Source: Cellulomonas hominis (GTDB taxonomy: Bacteria > Actinomycetota > Actinomycetes > Actinomycetales > Cellulomonadaceae). Taken from it: DNA of 35,988 nt. Both the position numbers and the translations under genes were made by a program. Positions 7,932-15,726 of the stretch are shown in pieces. The stretch is taken from the NCBI RefSeq assembly GCF_005239125.1, contig NZ_SZYE01000016.1, positions 1 through 35,988 on the forward strand. The letters are read 5' to 3'. Numbering within the stretch: position 1 is the stretch's first letter; each line of letters starts with the position of its first letter. The notes under the pieces are model-generated. The model did no database searches, had not been told where the DNA came from, and saw nothing but the letters and a program-made list of their open reading frames with translations.

Positions 7932-9968
7932 TCAGCGCTCGCGGACGACGCGCACGCCGCCCGCCGGCACGGTGGTGACGGGCCCGACCTCCGCGCCGGT
8001 GAGCAGGTCGGTCCCGGACGCGGTGGCCTTGCGGTCCGCGTCGGTGTGGTTCAGCAGGAACAGGTAGGAGGACCCGTCGCCGACGCGGCGGACCGCCTCG
8101 ACGCCGGGGTCGGCCTCGGCGGTGCGGGGCACCCCGGCCTCCTCGACGAGCCGCGCCGCGACGCGGTCGACGGTCTCGCGGGGCAGGGCCGCCCCGACGT
8201 ACCAGGCGGCCCCGCCGGCGGCAGTGCCCCGCCGGGTCACGGCCGGCCCGCCCGCCAGCGAGGACGTGGCGTACCGGACGACCGCCTCCGCGCCGTCGAG
8301 CTCGACCCGCTCGGTCCAGTCCGCGACGTCGGCGCCGTCGTCCAGCCGGACGCGCTCGCCCGCCTGGAGCGGGTAGAACTCGTCGGTCCACGCGCCGAGC
8401 ACGTCCTGCAGCGCCCCCAGCCCGGGCCGGACCCGGCCGGTCGGCTCGCAGACGCCGGACAGGTAGGTGACCAGCAGCGTCCCGCCGCGCTCCGGCACGG
8501 CGCGCAGCCGCTCCGCCTCCGCGTCGGACAGCACCTGCAGCGTCGGCACCAGCACCAGGTCGTAGCCGGCCAGGTCGGTCCCGGGCGGCACGACGTCGCA
8601 CAGCACCTGCCGCTCCCACAGCGCCCGGTGCCAGGTGCGCAGCTCGCGCCCGTACCGCAGTGCCCGGTGCGGGGTCAGCCCGTGCTGCAGGGCCCAGCCG
8701 GCGACGTCGTCGACGACCAGCGCCGCCCGGGCGGGCGCGACCACGGTGCCCTGCACCTCCGCCAGGGCCCGCAGGTCGCGTCCCAGCGCGACGACCTCCC
8801 GCCAGATCCGGGACCGGGTCCCGGAGTGCGGCAGCATCGCCGAGTGGAACTGCTCCGCGCCGGCGGTCGAGGCGCGCCACTGGAAGAACAGCGCGCCGTC
8901 GGAGCCGCGGGCGACGTGGCCGAGGGCGTTGCGGGCGATCTCGCCGGGGTCCTTCGCGCGGTTGCGCTGCTGCCAGGACGGCGCCCCGGTGGAGTGCTCC
9001 ATGAGCAGCCAGGGCCGCCCACCGGACATGCCGCGCATCCGGTCGCCGGCGAACGCGAGGTCGTGCTCGCGGTCGGGGTCGTCGACCAGCGTGTAGTGGT
9101 CGTTCGCCACGAGGTCGGTGTGCGGCGCCCAGGACGCGTAGTCGACCACCTGGGCGCCGGCCCCGACCATCATGTTCGTCGTGACGGGCGCGTCGGAGTG
9201 CCGCTGCAGCACCGCCTTCTCGGCGAGGTAGTGCGCGAGCAGGGCGTCCGAGGAGTACCGCTCGTAGTCCAGGTACAGCCCCGGGTTGGGGGCGCCGTGC
9301 TTCCCGCGCGGCGGCAGGATCTCGTCCCAGGCGCCGAACCGGTGCCCCCACTGCGCGGTGCCCCACGCCGCGTTCACGGCGTCGACGGACCCGTACCGGG
9401 CGCGCAGCCAGTCGCGGAACGCCGCGGCCGACACGTCGCAGTAGCAGCGGGCGTTGCCGCCGCCGAGCTCGTTGCTCACGTGCCACAGCCGCACCGCGGG
9501 GTGCCGGCCGTACCGTCGCGCCAGCGCCTCGACGTACCGCAGCGCGTACCGGCGGAACACCGGGCTGCTGGGGCACCAGGCCAGCCGGCCGCCCGGCGGT
9601 TGCTGGTACAGGTCGGCGTCGTACGGCAGCACCTCGGGGTGCGCGGTGTGCAGCCAGGACGGCGGGGCGGCGGTCGGCGTGGCGAGGTCGATCGCGATGC
9701 CGTGGGCGTGCAGCAGCGCGACCGCGTCGTCGAACCAGCCCCAGTCGAACGCGCCGTCGGCGGTCTCGACCAGGCCCCAGGAGAACACCCCGAGGGTCAC
9801 GAGGTTCACGCCGGCCTCGCGCATCAGGGCGACGTCCTCGTCCCAGACCTCGCGGGGCCACTGCTCGGGGTTGTAGTCCCCGCCGTAGGCGAGGCCGTCG
9901 ACCAGGTGGACCGGAGCCGGCGCGGCGGCGGGCGGCGGCGGAACGACCGCGCTGACGAACTCAGGCAC
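7932..9968 (-). CDS. GH42 beta-galactosidase
   Basis: 678 residues, the usual GH42 length, with an N-terminal barrel (about 22-400), a glutamine-amidotransferase-like trimerisation domain (about 405-615) and a C-terminal beta domain. Family hallmarks: GGDYNPEQWP near residue 29, acid/base E167 in HVSNELGG, nucleophile E324 in LLMEHSTG. It hydrolyses terminal beta-galactosides. No signal peptide, so it acts on imported oligosaccharides. The zinc-binding cysteine cluster of some GH42 enzymes is only partly kept: C132, C175 and C177 are visible but the position expected for the fourth Cys holds Ser180. The GTG start (9966-9968) lies inside the end of the upstream ATPase gene (8-nt overlap), so translation is probably coupled. 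An internal start near residue 22 has no usable codon. Confidence 0.92.
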   Translation of the reverse strand: MPEFVSAVVPPPPAAAPAPVHLVDGLAYGGDYNPEQWPREVWDEDVALMREAGVNLVTLGVFSWGLVETADGAFDWGWFDDAVALLHAHGIAIDLATPTAAPPSWLHTAHPEVLPYDADLYQQPPGGRLAWCPSSPVFRRYALRYVEALARRYGRHPAVRLWHVSNELGGGNARCYCDVSAAAFRDWLRARYGSVDAVNAAWGTAQWGHRFGAWDEILPPRGKHGAPNPGLYLDYERYSSDALLAHYLAEKAVLQRHSDAPVTTNMMVGAGAQVVDYASWAPHTDLVANDHYTLVDDPDREHDLAFAGDRMRGMSGGRPWLLMEHSTGAPSWQQRNRAKDPGEIARNALGHVARGSDGALFFQWRASTAGAEQFHSAMLPHSGTRSRIWREVVALGRDLRALAEVQGTVVAPARAALVVDDVAGWALQHGLTPHRALRYGRELRTWHRALWERQVLCDVVPPGTDLAGYDLVLVPTLQVLSDAEAERLRAVPERGGTLLVTYLSGVCEPTGRVRPGLGALQDVLGAWTDEFYPLQAGERVRLDDGADVADWTERVELDGAEAVVRYATSSLAGGPAVTRRGTAAGGAAWYVGAALPRETVDRVAARLVEEAGVPRTAEADPGVEAVRRVGDGSSYLFLLNHTDADRKATASGTDLLTGAEVGPVTTVPAGGVRVVRER

Positions 9969-10899
9969 CGGCCCGCACCCCGCCCGCGGTCGCGGCGCGC
10001 GCGGCCGCCGCCTCCGCCTCGTCGATCGGCACCCACGCGCCCAGCGTGTGGTCGTAGCAGACGGAGTTGTCGATCCCGTCGCGCGCCACGGCGGTGTCGC
10101 CCTCGCGCCCGACCCTGCCGACCCGGTCCGGGTCGGGCGCGGCCATCGCGAGCAGCTTCGTGTAGTCGTGGTGCGGGTCGAGGATCACGGCGTCCGCCGG
10201 CCCGCGCTCCACGACGCGGCCCCGGTAGAGCACCAGGATCTCGTCGGAGAAGTGCCGCGCGGTCGCCAGGTCGTGCGTGATGTAGAGGACCGCGAGGTTG
10301 TCCTCGCGCTGCAGCCGGCCGAGCAGGTTGAGCACGCCGAGCCGGATCGACACGTCGAGCATCGACACCGGCTCGTCGGCGATCAGCACCTGCGCGCCCG
10401 GGGCGAGCGCCCGGGCGATCGCGACGCGCTGCCGCTGGCCGCCGGACAGCTCGTGCGGGCGGCGCGCGGCCATGTCCTCCGCGGGGTGCAGGTTGACCCG
10501 CTCCAGCATCTCCAGCACCCGGGCGTGGGTGGACGCCGCGTCGTGGGTGCGGCGGTGGATCCGCAGCGGCCGGGCCACGTGGTGCTCGACCGAGTGGAAC
10601 GGGTTCAGGGACGCGAACGGGTCCTGGAACACCATCTGCACGTGCCGCTGGTAGACGGAGCCCATCACGGGCGTCCGGTCGTCCAGCTGCACGTCGATCC
10701 GCCCGGAGGACGGCTTCTCCATCCGGGTGAGCAGCTTCGCGATCGTCGACTTCCCGGAGCCCGACTCGCCGACCAGGGCGACGGTGCGCCGGGGCACCAG
10801 GTCGAACGACACCCGGTCGACCGCGCGCAGCGTGCTGCGGCGCAGGCCGGAGCGCAGGGCGTAGTCCTTGGTCAGGTTGGTGACGTGGACGCTGGTCAT
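9961..10899 (-). CDS. Oligopeptide/oligosaccharide ABC importer ATPase, DppF/OppF type
   Basis: 312 residues with one complete ABC domain: Walker A GESGSGKST (44-52), signature LSGGQ (151-155), Walker B VLIADEP (171-177), switch His209. The C-terminal 60 residues match the extension found in OppD/OppF-type ATPases. It pairs with the neighbouring DppD-type ATPase to drive import through the two DppB/DppC-type permeases. The start ATG (10897-10899) shares one base with the stop of the upstream ATPase gene (TGATG). The two ATPases of a transporter usually form a heterodimer at the cytoplasmic face. The operon's glycosidases argue that the cargo is a sugar oligomer and not a peptide, as for the Thermotoga family-5 systems for cellobiose and mannobiose. 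Cargo is inferred, not seen. Confidence 0.9.
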   Translation of the reverse strand: MTSVHVTNLTKDYALRSGLRRSTLRAVDRVSFDLVPRRTVALVGESGSGKSTIAKLLTRMEKPSSGRIDVQLDDRTPVMGSVYQRHVQMVFQDPFASLNPFHSVEHHVARPLRIHRRTHDAASTHARVLEMLERVNLHPAEDMAARRPHELSGGQRQRVAIARALAPGAQVLIADEPVSMLDVSIRLGVLNLLGRLQREDNLAVLYITHDLATARHFSDEILVLYRGRVVERGPADAVILDPHHDYTKLLAMAAPDPDRVGRVGREGDTAVARDGIDNSVCYDHTLGAWVPIDEAEAAAARAATAGGVRAGA

Positions 10900-11786
10900 C
10901 AGGCCTCCTCGGGGTCGACGCCGTCGCGGATGAACGCGCCGCGCTCGCCGGACAGGCTCGGGAACGACCCGAGCAGGCGGCGGGTGTAGGGGTGCGCGGG
11001 GGAGCGGTGCAGCTGCGCGGCGGTCTCCAGCTCGACGATCTCGCCGGCCAGCATCACCGCGATCCGGTCGCTGATCTCCAGCAGCAGCGGCAGGTCGTGC
11101 GTGATGAACACGACCGCGAAGTCGAGCTCGTCCCGCAGTCGGACGATCTCCCGCAGGATCTCGCGCTGCACCACCACGTCCAGGGCGGTGGTGGGCTCGT
11201 CCATGATCATGATCTGCGGCTCGAGCAGCATCGCCATGGCGATCATCACGCGCTGCCGCATGCCGCCGGACAGCTCGTGCGGGTAGGACCGCAGCCGAGC
11301 GGGGTCGACGCCGACCCGGGTCAGCACCTCGGCCGACCGCTCCCGGCGCCGCGCCCGGGACATCCGGGCGTGCGCCCGCAGGGTGTCGTCGAGCTGCGCG
11401 CCGATCGTGCGGACGGGGTTGAGCGAGTTCATCGCGCCCTGGAACACCATCGACAGCTGGGACCAGCGGAACCGGCGCAGCGGCTCGTCGCCGAGCGCGA
11501 GCAGGTCGATGTCGCCGCCGTCCCGGTCGTGGAACACCACGGAGCCGGACGCGATCCGGGCCGGCGGCTGGTGCAGCCGGTTGATCGCGTACGCCAGCGT
11601 GGTCTTGCCGCAGCCGGACTCCCCGGCGAGGCCGAGGATCTCCCCGCGGCCCAGCTCCAGGCTCGCGTCCTTGACCGCGGTGACGGGCTGCTCGACGTCG
11701 TAGACGACGGTCAGGTCGGTGACGGTGAGCACCGGGCGGCGCGCGGGCGCCGCGGCGTGCGGGACCCGGTCGGTGAGCGTGGTCAT
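10899..11786 (-). CDS. Oligopeptide/oligosaccharide ABC importer ATPase, DppD/OppD type
   Basis: 295 residues. Walker A GESGCGKTT (55-63), signature LSGGM (172-176), Walker B IMIMDEP (192-198), switch His230, and the C-terminal HRSPAHPYTRRLLGSFPSL (about 260-278) typical of OppD/DppD-family ATPases. The LSGGM variant of the signature is common in this subgroup. The start ATG (11784-11786) overlaps the stop of the upstream permease gene by one base (TGATG), which decides it against the much longer open frame that continues upstream in the shadow of the permease genes. Cytoplasmic subunit; partner of the following DppF-type ATPase. Cargo is inferred from the glycosidase context. Confidence 0.9.
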   Translation of the reverse strand: MTTLTDRVPHAAAPARRPVLTVTDLTVVYDVEQPVTAVKDASLELGRGEILGLAGESGCGKTTLAYAINRLHQPPARIASGSVVFHDRDGGDIDLLALGDEPLRRFRWSQLSMVFQGAMNSLNPVRTIGAQLDDTLRAHARMSRARRRERSAEVLTRVGVDPARLRSYPHELSGGMRQRVMIAMAMLLEPQIMIMDEPTTALDVVVQREILREIVRLRDELDFAVVFITHDLPLLLEISDRIAVMLAGEIVELETAAQLHRSPAHPYTRRLLGSFPSLSGERGAFIRDGVDPEEA

Positions 11787-12796
11787 CAGGCGGCCTTCCT
11801 GGCGACGCGGGCGGCCGCCTTCGCGCGACGGCGGGCGGTGCGGGCGTTCTTGAGCCGGGGGTTGATGATCTCGTCGATCGAGAAGTTGACCAGGGACAGG
11901 CCCATGCCGAACAGGGCGATCACGAGCCCCGGTGGGACGAACCACCACCAGGCGCCGAGCGGCAGCGCGAAGCCGTTCTGCGCGTAGAACAGCATCGTGC
12001 CGAGGGTCGAGGCGTTCGATGCGCCGAGGCCGAGGAACGACAGGCCGGCCTCGCCGAGGATCGCCGCGATCACCGCGTACACGAACTGCGAGGCGAGCAC
12101 CGGGAGCAGGTTCGGCAGGATCTCCACGCCGATGACCCGCCACGGCTTCTCGCCCGACAGCCGGGACGCGGCCACGTAGTCGCGCGACCGCACCGACAAC
12201 GTCTGCGCGCGCAGCACCCGGGCGGACGCCGCCCACGACGTCAGGGCGAGCACCACCGCGATCGTCCACAGCCCGCGGCTCTCCCGGGGCACGAAGCCCG
12301 AGATCACGATGACCAACGGCAGGCCCGGGATCACCAGGAACACGTTGGACAGCAGGGAGAACCCCTCGTCCGCCGCGCCGCCCAGGTAGGCGCCGTAGAT
12401 CCCGAAGAACGCCGACAGCAGCGTGGCGAGCACGCCGACCATGAGGCCGATCTGCAGCGAGCCGCGGGTCGCGTAGGCCAGCTGGGCGAGCACGTCCTGG
12501 CCGGTCTGCGTGGTGCCGAGCCAGTGCTCCGCCGACGGCGGGGCCAGGCCGACGTCGCTGATCGCGTCGGGGTCGCCGACCAGGTGCGGCCCGACCACGC
12601 CGAGCAGCACGACTCCGGCGATCAGCACGAGGCCCGTGGCGAGCCACGGGGTCATGGTCGGCAGCAGCATCCGCCACGCGGGGCGGGCCCGGGTCCCCGC
12701 GGGGCGGGGCTCGGGCGTGGTGGTGGTCGGGGTGGTCTCGACGGGCCCGCCGGGCCCCTCGACGGCCACCTGCACGTCCGGTCCGATGTTCGTCAT
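11786..12796 (-). CDS. ABC importer permease, DppC type
   Basis: 336 residues. A poorly conserved N-terminal tail rich in Pro and Thr (1-40) precedes the first helix (about 50-72), then a periplasm-facing loop with HWLGTTQTGQDVLAQL, typical of DppC permeases, and five more helices. The coupling (EAA-like) loop SRDYVAASRLSGEKPWRVIGVEILPN (about 204-229) contacts the ATPases. It ends in a basic cytoplasmic tail rich in Ala, Arg and Lys. Cytoplasmic membrane. ATG at 12794-12796; 12 bp separate it from the stop of the DppB-type gene. It forms a heterodimeric pore with that protein. Confidence 0.9.
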   Translation of the reverse strand: MTNIGPDVQVAVEGPGGPVETTPTTTTPEPRPAGTRARPAWRMLLPTMTPWLATGLVLIAGVVLLGVVGPHLVGDPDAISDVGLAPPSAEHWLGTTQTGQDVLAQLAYATRGSLQIGLMVGVLATLLSAFFGIYGAYLGGAADEGFSLLSNVFLVIPGLPLVIVISGFVPRESRGLWTIAVVLALTSWAASARVLRAQTLSVRSRDYVAASRLSGEKPWRVIGVEILPNLLPVLASQFVYAVIAAILGEAGLSFLGLGASNASTLGTMLFYAQNGFALPLGAWWWFVPPGLVIALFGMGLSLVNFSIDEIINPRLKNARTARRRAKAAARVARKAA

Positions 12797-12808
12797 CGCC
12801 GGCTCCCC

Positions 12809-13798
12809 TCAGCCCTTCGCGCGGGTGCGCGGGTCGATGAGGCCGTACAGCAGGTCGACGACGAGGTTCGCGCCGAGCACGGCCAGGGTGATGAACAGGA
12901 ACACGCCCTGCATGAGGGCGTAGTCGTTGTTGGTGACCGCGGCGAGCAGCCGGGACCCGATGCCGGGGTAGGAGAACACCTGCTCGGTGACGACGGACCC
13001 GGAGACGACGAAGCCGAGGGAGATCGCGAACCCGGCGACGGACGGCAGCACGGCGTTGCGCGCGGCGTAGTTCCGCATGACCTGCCCGTGCGGGAGGCCC
13101 TTGGCGCGCGCGGTGAGCACGTAGTCCTCGGACAGCGTGGACACCATCATGTTGCGCATCCCGAGCAGCCAGCCGCCGATGGAGGCGACCACGATGGTCA
13201 GCGCGGGCACGAAGCCGTACTCGATCGCCGACCCGATGAACTCCGGCGACCAGCCGGGGTCCAGCACGACGTCGTAGCCGCCCTGCGACGGGAACCAGCC
13301 GAGCACCCGGGACAGCAGGTAGACCAGCACGAGCGCGAGCCAGAAGTACGGCACGGCCGCGAGCAGCGTGGTCAGCGGCACGGCCGAGTCCAGCCAGGTG
13401 CCGGGCCGCCAGCCGACGAACGCGCCGAGCAGCACGCCGATGGTCGCGGCGAGCACCGTGGCGATGCCCACCAGCACGACGGTCCACGGCATCGAGGTCC
13501 CGATGACCTCGCTGACCGGGGTGGGGAAGTAGGTGACCGAGACGCCGAGGTCGCCGTGCAGCAGGTTGGACAGGTACGTGCCGTACTGCTGCAGCAGCGA
13601 GTCGGTGGAGTCGCCGCCCAGCAGGGCGGCGTACGCCTCGCGCGTCTCCGGGGTGACGGTCCCGCCGCGCTGCTGCAGCTTGGCCAGCAGGATGTCGACG
13701 GGGTTGCCGGGCAGGAGGCGGGGGATGAGGAAGTTGAGGGTGACGGCGGCCCACAGGGCGACCGCGTAGAAGCCGAGCTTGCGCAGGACGTAGTTCAC
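12809..13798 (-). CDS. ABC importer permease, DppB type
   Basis: 329 residues. It opens with MNYVLRKLGFYAVALWAAVT (first membrane helix) followed by FLIPRLLPGNPVD, the conserved DppB-type opening. Five further helices follow, and the coupling loop is EDYVLTARAKGLPHGQVMRNYAARNAVLP (about 233-261). The start is GTG 13796-13798, preceded at seven bases by GGAAGGG; the open frame upstream is an out-of-frame shadow of the binding-protein gene. The 95-bp gap before it holds a strong hairpin (13840-13887) that may lower expression of this and later genes relative to the binding protein. It pairs with the DppC-type permease in the cytoplasmic membrane. Confidence 0.9.
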   Translation of the reverse strand: MNYVLRKLGFYAVALWAAVTLNFLIPRLLPGNPVDILLAKLQQRGGTVTPETREAYAALLGGDSTDSLLQQYGTYLSNLLHGDLGVSVTYFPTPVSEVIGTSMPWTVVLVGIATVLAATIGVLLGAFVGWRPGTWLDSAVPLTTLLAAVPYFWLALVLVYLLSRVLGWFPSQGGYDVVLDPGWSPEFIGSAIEYGFVPALTIVVASIGGWLLGMRNMMVSTLSEDYVLTARAKGLPHGQVMRNYAARNAVLPSVAGFAISLGFVVSGSVVTEQVFSYPGIGSRLLAAVTNNDYALMQGVFLFITLAVLGANLVVDLLYGLIDPRTRAKG

Positions 13799-13839
13799 GT
13801 CGCGACCCTTCCGACGGCGGGGGAGGTCCGGGGCGGGGC

Positions 13840-13887
13840 CCGGGCCGGGCGGCAGGTGCGGCGGACCGCACGGGCCGCCCGGCCCGG
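13840..13887 (-). terminator. Long intercistronic hairpin between binding-protein and permease genes
   Basis: A 14-bp perfect outer stem (13840-13853 with 13874-13887), a 2x2 internal mismatch, and a 6-bp inner stem GTGCGG/CCGCAC with a 4-nt loop. It starts six bases after the binding-protein stop codon. No U tract follows. It probably acts as a partial terminator or 3'-end stabiliser, giving excess binding protein over the membrane subunits, as seen in other ABC importer operons. Confidence 0.7.
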
Positions 13888-13893
13888 TTCGCC

Positions 13894-15606
13894 TCAGCCG
13901 GCCGCCGGCTCCAGGCGCTTGAAGATCTCCGCGGCGTCGAACGCGGACCACACCGCCGGGAAGGCGTACATGTCGTCCTCGGTCGGCCAGCCGGTGAACC
14001 CGCCGACGTTCCACTCGCTCGTGGTGCCGCCGGTGAGGATCGGGATGTAGGGCATGTCCTCGACGACGGCGGCCTGGATCGTGTCGAAGTGCGGCTGGCG
14101 CGCCTCGGCGTCGTCGAGCGGCATCGTCTTGAGCGCGTCGAGCGCGGCGTCCACGTCCGGGTTCGCGTACCGGGCGTAGTTGTTGCCCGCCGCCTCGCCG
14201 ACCGGGGCGCCCGTCGCCGACGAGAAGAAGTACGTGTACAGGTAGTACGGGTCGGGCGCCGGGCCCTGCCACAGCGAGTCGATCGCGAGCTGGAAGTTGC
14301 CCTGCGTGCGCCGCTCGGTCCACTCGTTCCAGGACGACTGCGCCGTCTGCACGTCGATGCCCGCGGCCTTCGCCTGCTGGGCGATGGTCTGCACCGCGGT
14401 GATGTAGTCGGTCCAGCCGGTGACGACCTCGACCGTCACGGTGAGCCGCTCGCCGTCCTTCGCGTAGATCCCGTCCGCGCCCTTGGCCCAGCCGGCGGCC
14501 TCGAGCACCGCGGCGGCGCCCTCGGGGTCGGCCTTCTCGGGGGCGACCGGCTCCTCGACGTCGGCCGAGATCGTGGCCTCCTGCGTGGAGGTGAGCGCGA
14601 ACGTCGGCGAGATCTCCGACGCGGTCTCCTCGAACGCGAGCTGGTTGAGCTGGGTGCGGTCCATCGCGAGGTACAGCGCGTGCCGCACGGCCGGGTCGGT
14701 CTGCGGGCCGGAGCAGCCGAGCTCCACGCTGGAGCAGGTGGCGAGCACCATCTGGTTCTGCGCGGCGGTCAGGGTGTCGTAGCCGGGGAAGTTCTCGGCG
14801 ACGTTCTGGATGTCCGGCACCGGGCCGGTCTGCCAGTCGATGGTGCCGTTCGCGATGCCGTCGGCGCCCGCGGTGTTGCCGGACAGCGACAGGAACCGGA
14901 TCGTCTTCACGGCCGGCTCGCCGCCCCAGTAGTCCGGGTTCGCGGTGTACGTGAACGCCTGCGGCTTGAAGTCGCCGAGCGTGTAGGCCCCGGTGCCGAC
15001 CGGGTCCTCGATCACGTCGGCCGTCGGGTCGACGTCCGCCCACAGGTGCTCGGGCACGATCGGGACGCCGGACAGCACGTCGGGCCCCTGCACGAACGCG
15101 GGGGCGTCGAACGTGAACGTCACGTGGGTGTCGTCGGTCGCGGTCGCCGTGCCGGCGTAGCCGACGTTGTTGATCGCGGGGGTGCTCGCGAGCAGGTCGT
15201 AGGTGAACACCACGTCGTCCGCGGTGAACGGCTCGCCGTCGGTCCAGGTGACGTCGTCGCGGAGGGTGACCTCCAGCTGGGTGCCGTCGTCGTTCCAGCT
15301 GTACTCGGTGCCGAGCAGCGGGACGGGGTCGGACTCGGCGGCCTTGTTGATGAAGAACAGCTGCTCGTAGATCGCGCCCAGGCCGCCGATCCGGGACGGC
15401 GAGAACGGGTTGAAGTTGACCTGGTAGTCGCCGGACTGGCCCGTGTAGGCGACGAGCGTGGTGCCGTCGCCGGACGCGCCCGTGCTGCCGGACCCGCCGC
15501 TGTCGCCGCCGCTGCACGCGGCGAGCAGGGCGAGGGTCGCGGCGCCCGCGACGAGGGGCACGGCGCGGGCGCGGCGCCGGTGCGTGCGTGCTGACCTGAG
15601 GAACAT
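13894..15606 (-). CDS. Family 5 extracellular solute-binding lipoprotein
   Basis: 570 residues. A lipoprotein signal peptide with Arg-rich n-region and LLAAC places the lipidated Cys at 31, followed by a Gly/Ser linker. The mature part has the marks of SBP family 5 (DppA/OppA): YEQLFFINKAAESDPVPLLGTEYSW, then DVTWTDGEPFTADDVVFTYDLL (about 118-139). It is anchored to the outer face of the membrane and hands its ligand to the DppB/DppC pore. The ATG (15604-15606) has AAAGGA eight bases upstream. It is the first gene of an eight-gene operon ending in three glycosidases and is transcribed from a promoter that contains a ROK-type palindrome. The ligand is therefore probably a manno- or gluco-manno-oligosaccharide; peptides are the default family annotation but fit the context poorly. 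Confidence 0.92.
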   Translation of the reverse strand: MFLRSARTHRRRARAVPLVAGAATLALLAACSGGDSGGSGSTGASGDGTTLVAYTGQSGDYQVNFNPFSPSRIGGLGAIYEQLFFINKAAESDPVPLLGTEYSWNDDGTQLEVTLRDDVTWTDGEPFTADDVVFTYDLLASTPAINNVGYAGTATATDDTHVTFTFDAPAFVQGPDVLSGVPIVPEHLWADVDPTADVIEDPVGTGAYTLGDFKPQAFTYTANPDYWGGEPAVKTIRFLSLSGNTAGADGIANGTIDWQTGPVPDIQNVAENFPGYDTLTAAQNQMVLATCSSVELGCSGPQTDPAVRHALYLAMDRTQLNQLAFEETASEISPTFALTSTQEATISADVEEPVAPEKADPEGAAAVLEAAGWAKGADGIYAKDGERLTVTVEVVTGWTDYITAVQTIAQQAKAAGIDVQTAQSSWNEWTERRTQGNFQLAIDSLWQGPAPDPYYLYTYFFSSATGAPVGEAAGNNYARYANPDVDAALDALKTMPLDDAEARQPHFDTIQAAVVEDMPYIPILTGGTTSEWNVGGFTGWPTEDDMYAFPAVWSAFDAAEIFKRLEPAAG

Positions 15607-15679
15607 CGCTGGTCCTTTCCATCCGTCGCGGCCGACGGTCTGGTCGTGGCCGCGTCGTCGCGGCCCGGGGAAACGCAGG

Positions 15680-15718
15680 CATATCGTTACGTGCTTAAAT
15701 TAAGCATGTCAAGATATG
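15680..15718. promoter_or_regulatory. 39-bp near-palindromic operator between ROK gene and importer operon
   Basis: The dyad centres on base 15699. The core TGCTTAAATTAAGCA (15692-15706) is a perfect 15-bp inverted repeat around one A. Pairing continues outward to ATATC (15681-15685) and GATAT (15713-15717). In all, 16 of 19 symmetric pairs match. It is the most AT-rich spot in this part of a very GC-rich sequence. It probably binds the ROK repressor encoded just to the right. Confidence 0.8.
15684..15712 (-). promoter_or_regulatory. Promoter of the importer-glycosidase operon
   Basis: On the minus strand a consensus TTGACA (-35, plus-strand 15707-15712) is followed after exactly 17 bp by TAACGA (-10, plus-strand 15684-15689). 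The spacer (15690-15706) contains the whole 15-bp core palindrome, so a bound repressor would block RNA polymerase. Expected transcription start near 15677, leaving a leader of about 70 nt. Confidence 0.7.
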
Positions 15719-15720
15719 GT
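15715..15720 (+). promoter_or_regulatory. -10 element for leaderless ROK repressor mRNA
   Basis: TATGGT fits TANNNT and lies six bases before ATG 15727, the spacing expected when transcription starts at the A of the start codon. It lies inside the right arm of the 39-bp dyad, which suggests autoregulation. Confidence 0.5.
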
Positions 15721-15726
15721 CGGGAG

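Noticed and set aside
9961-15606. Annotation of the ABC importer as a peptide transporter.
   Set aside because: Family membership alone suggests peptides, but the operon and regulator context points to sugars, and family-5 sugar importers are known.
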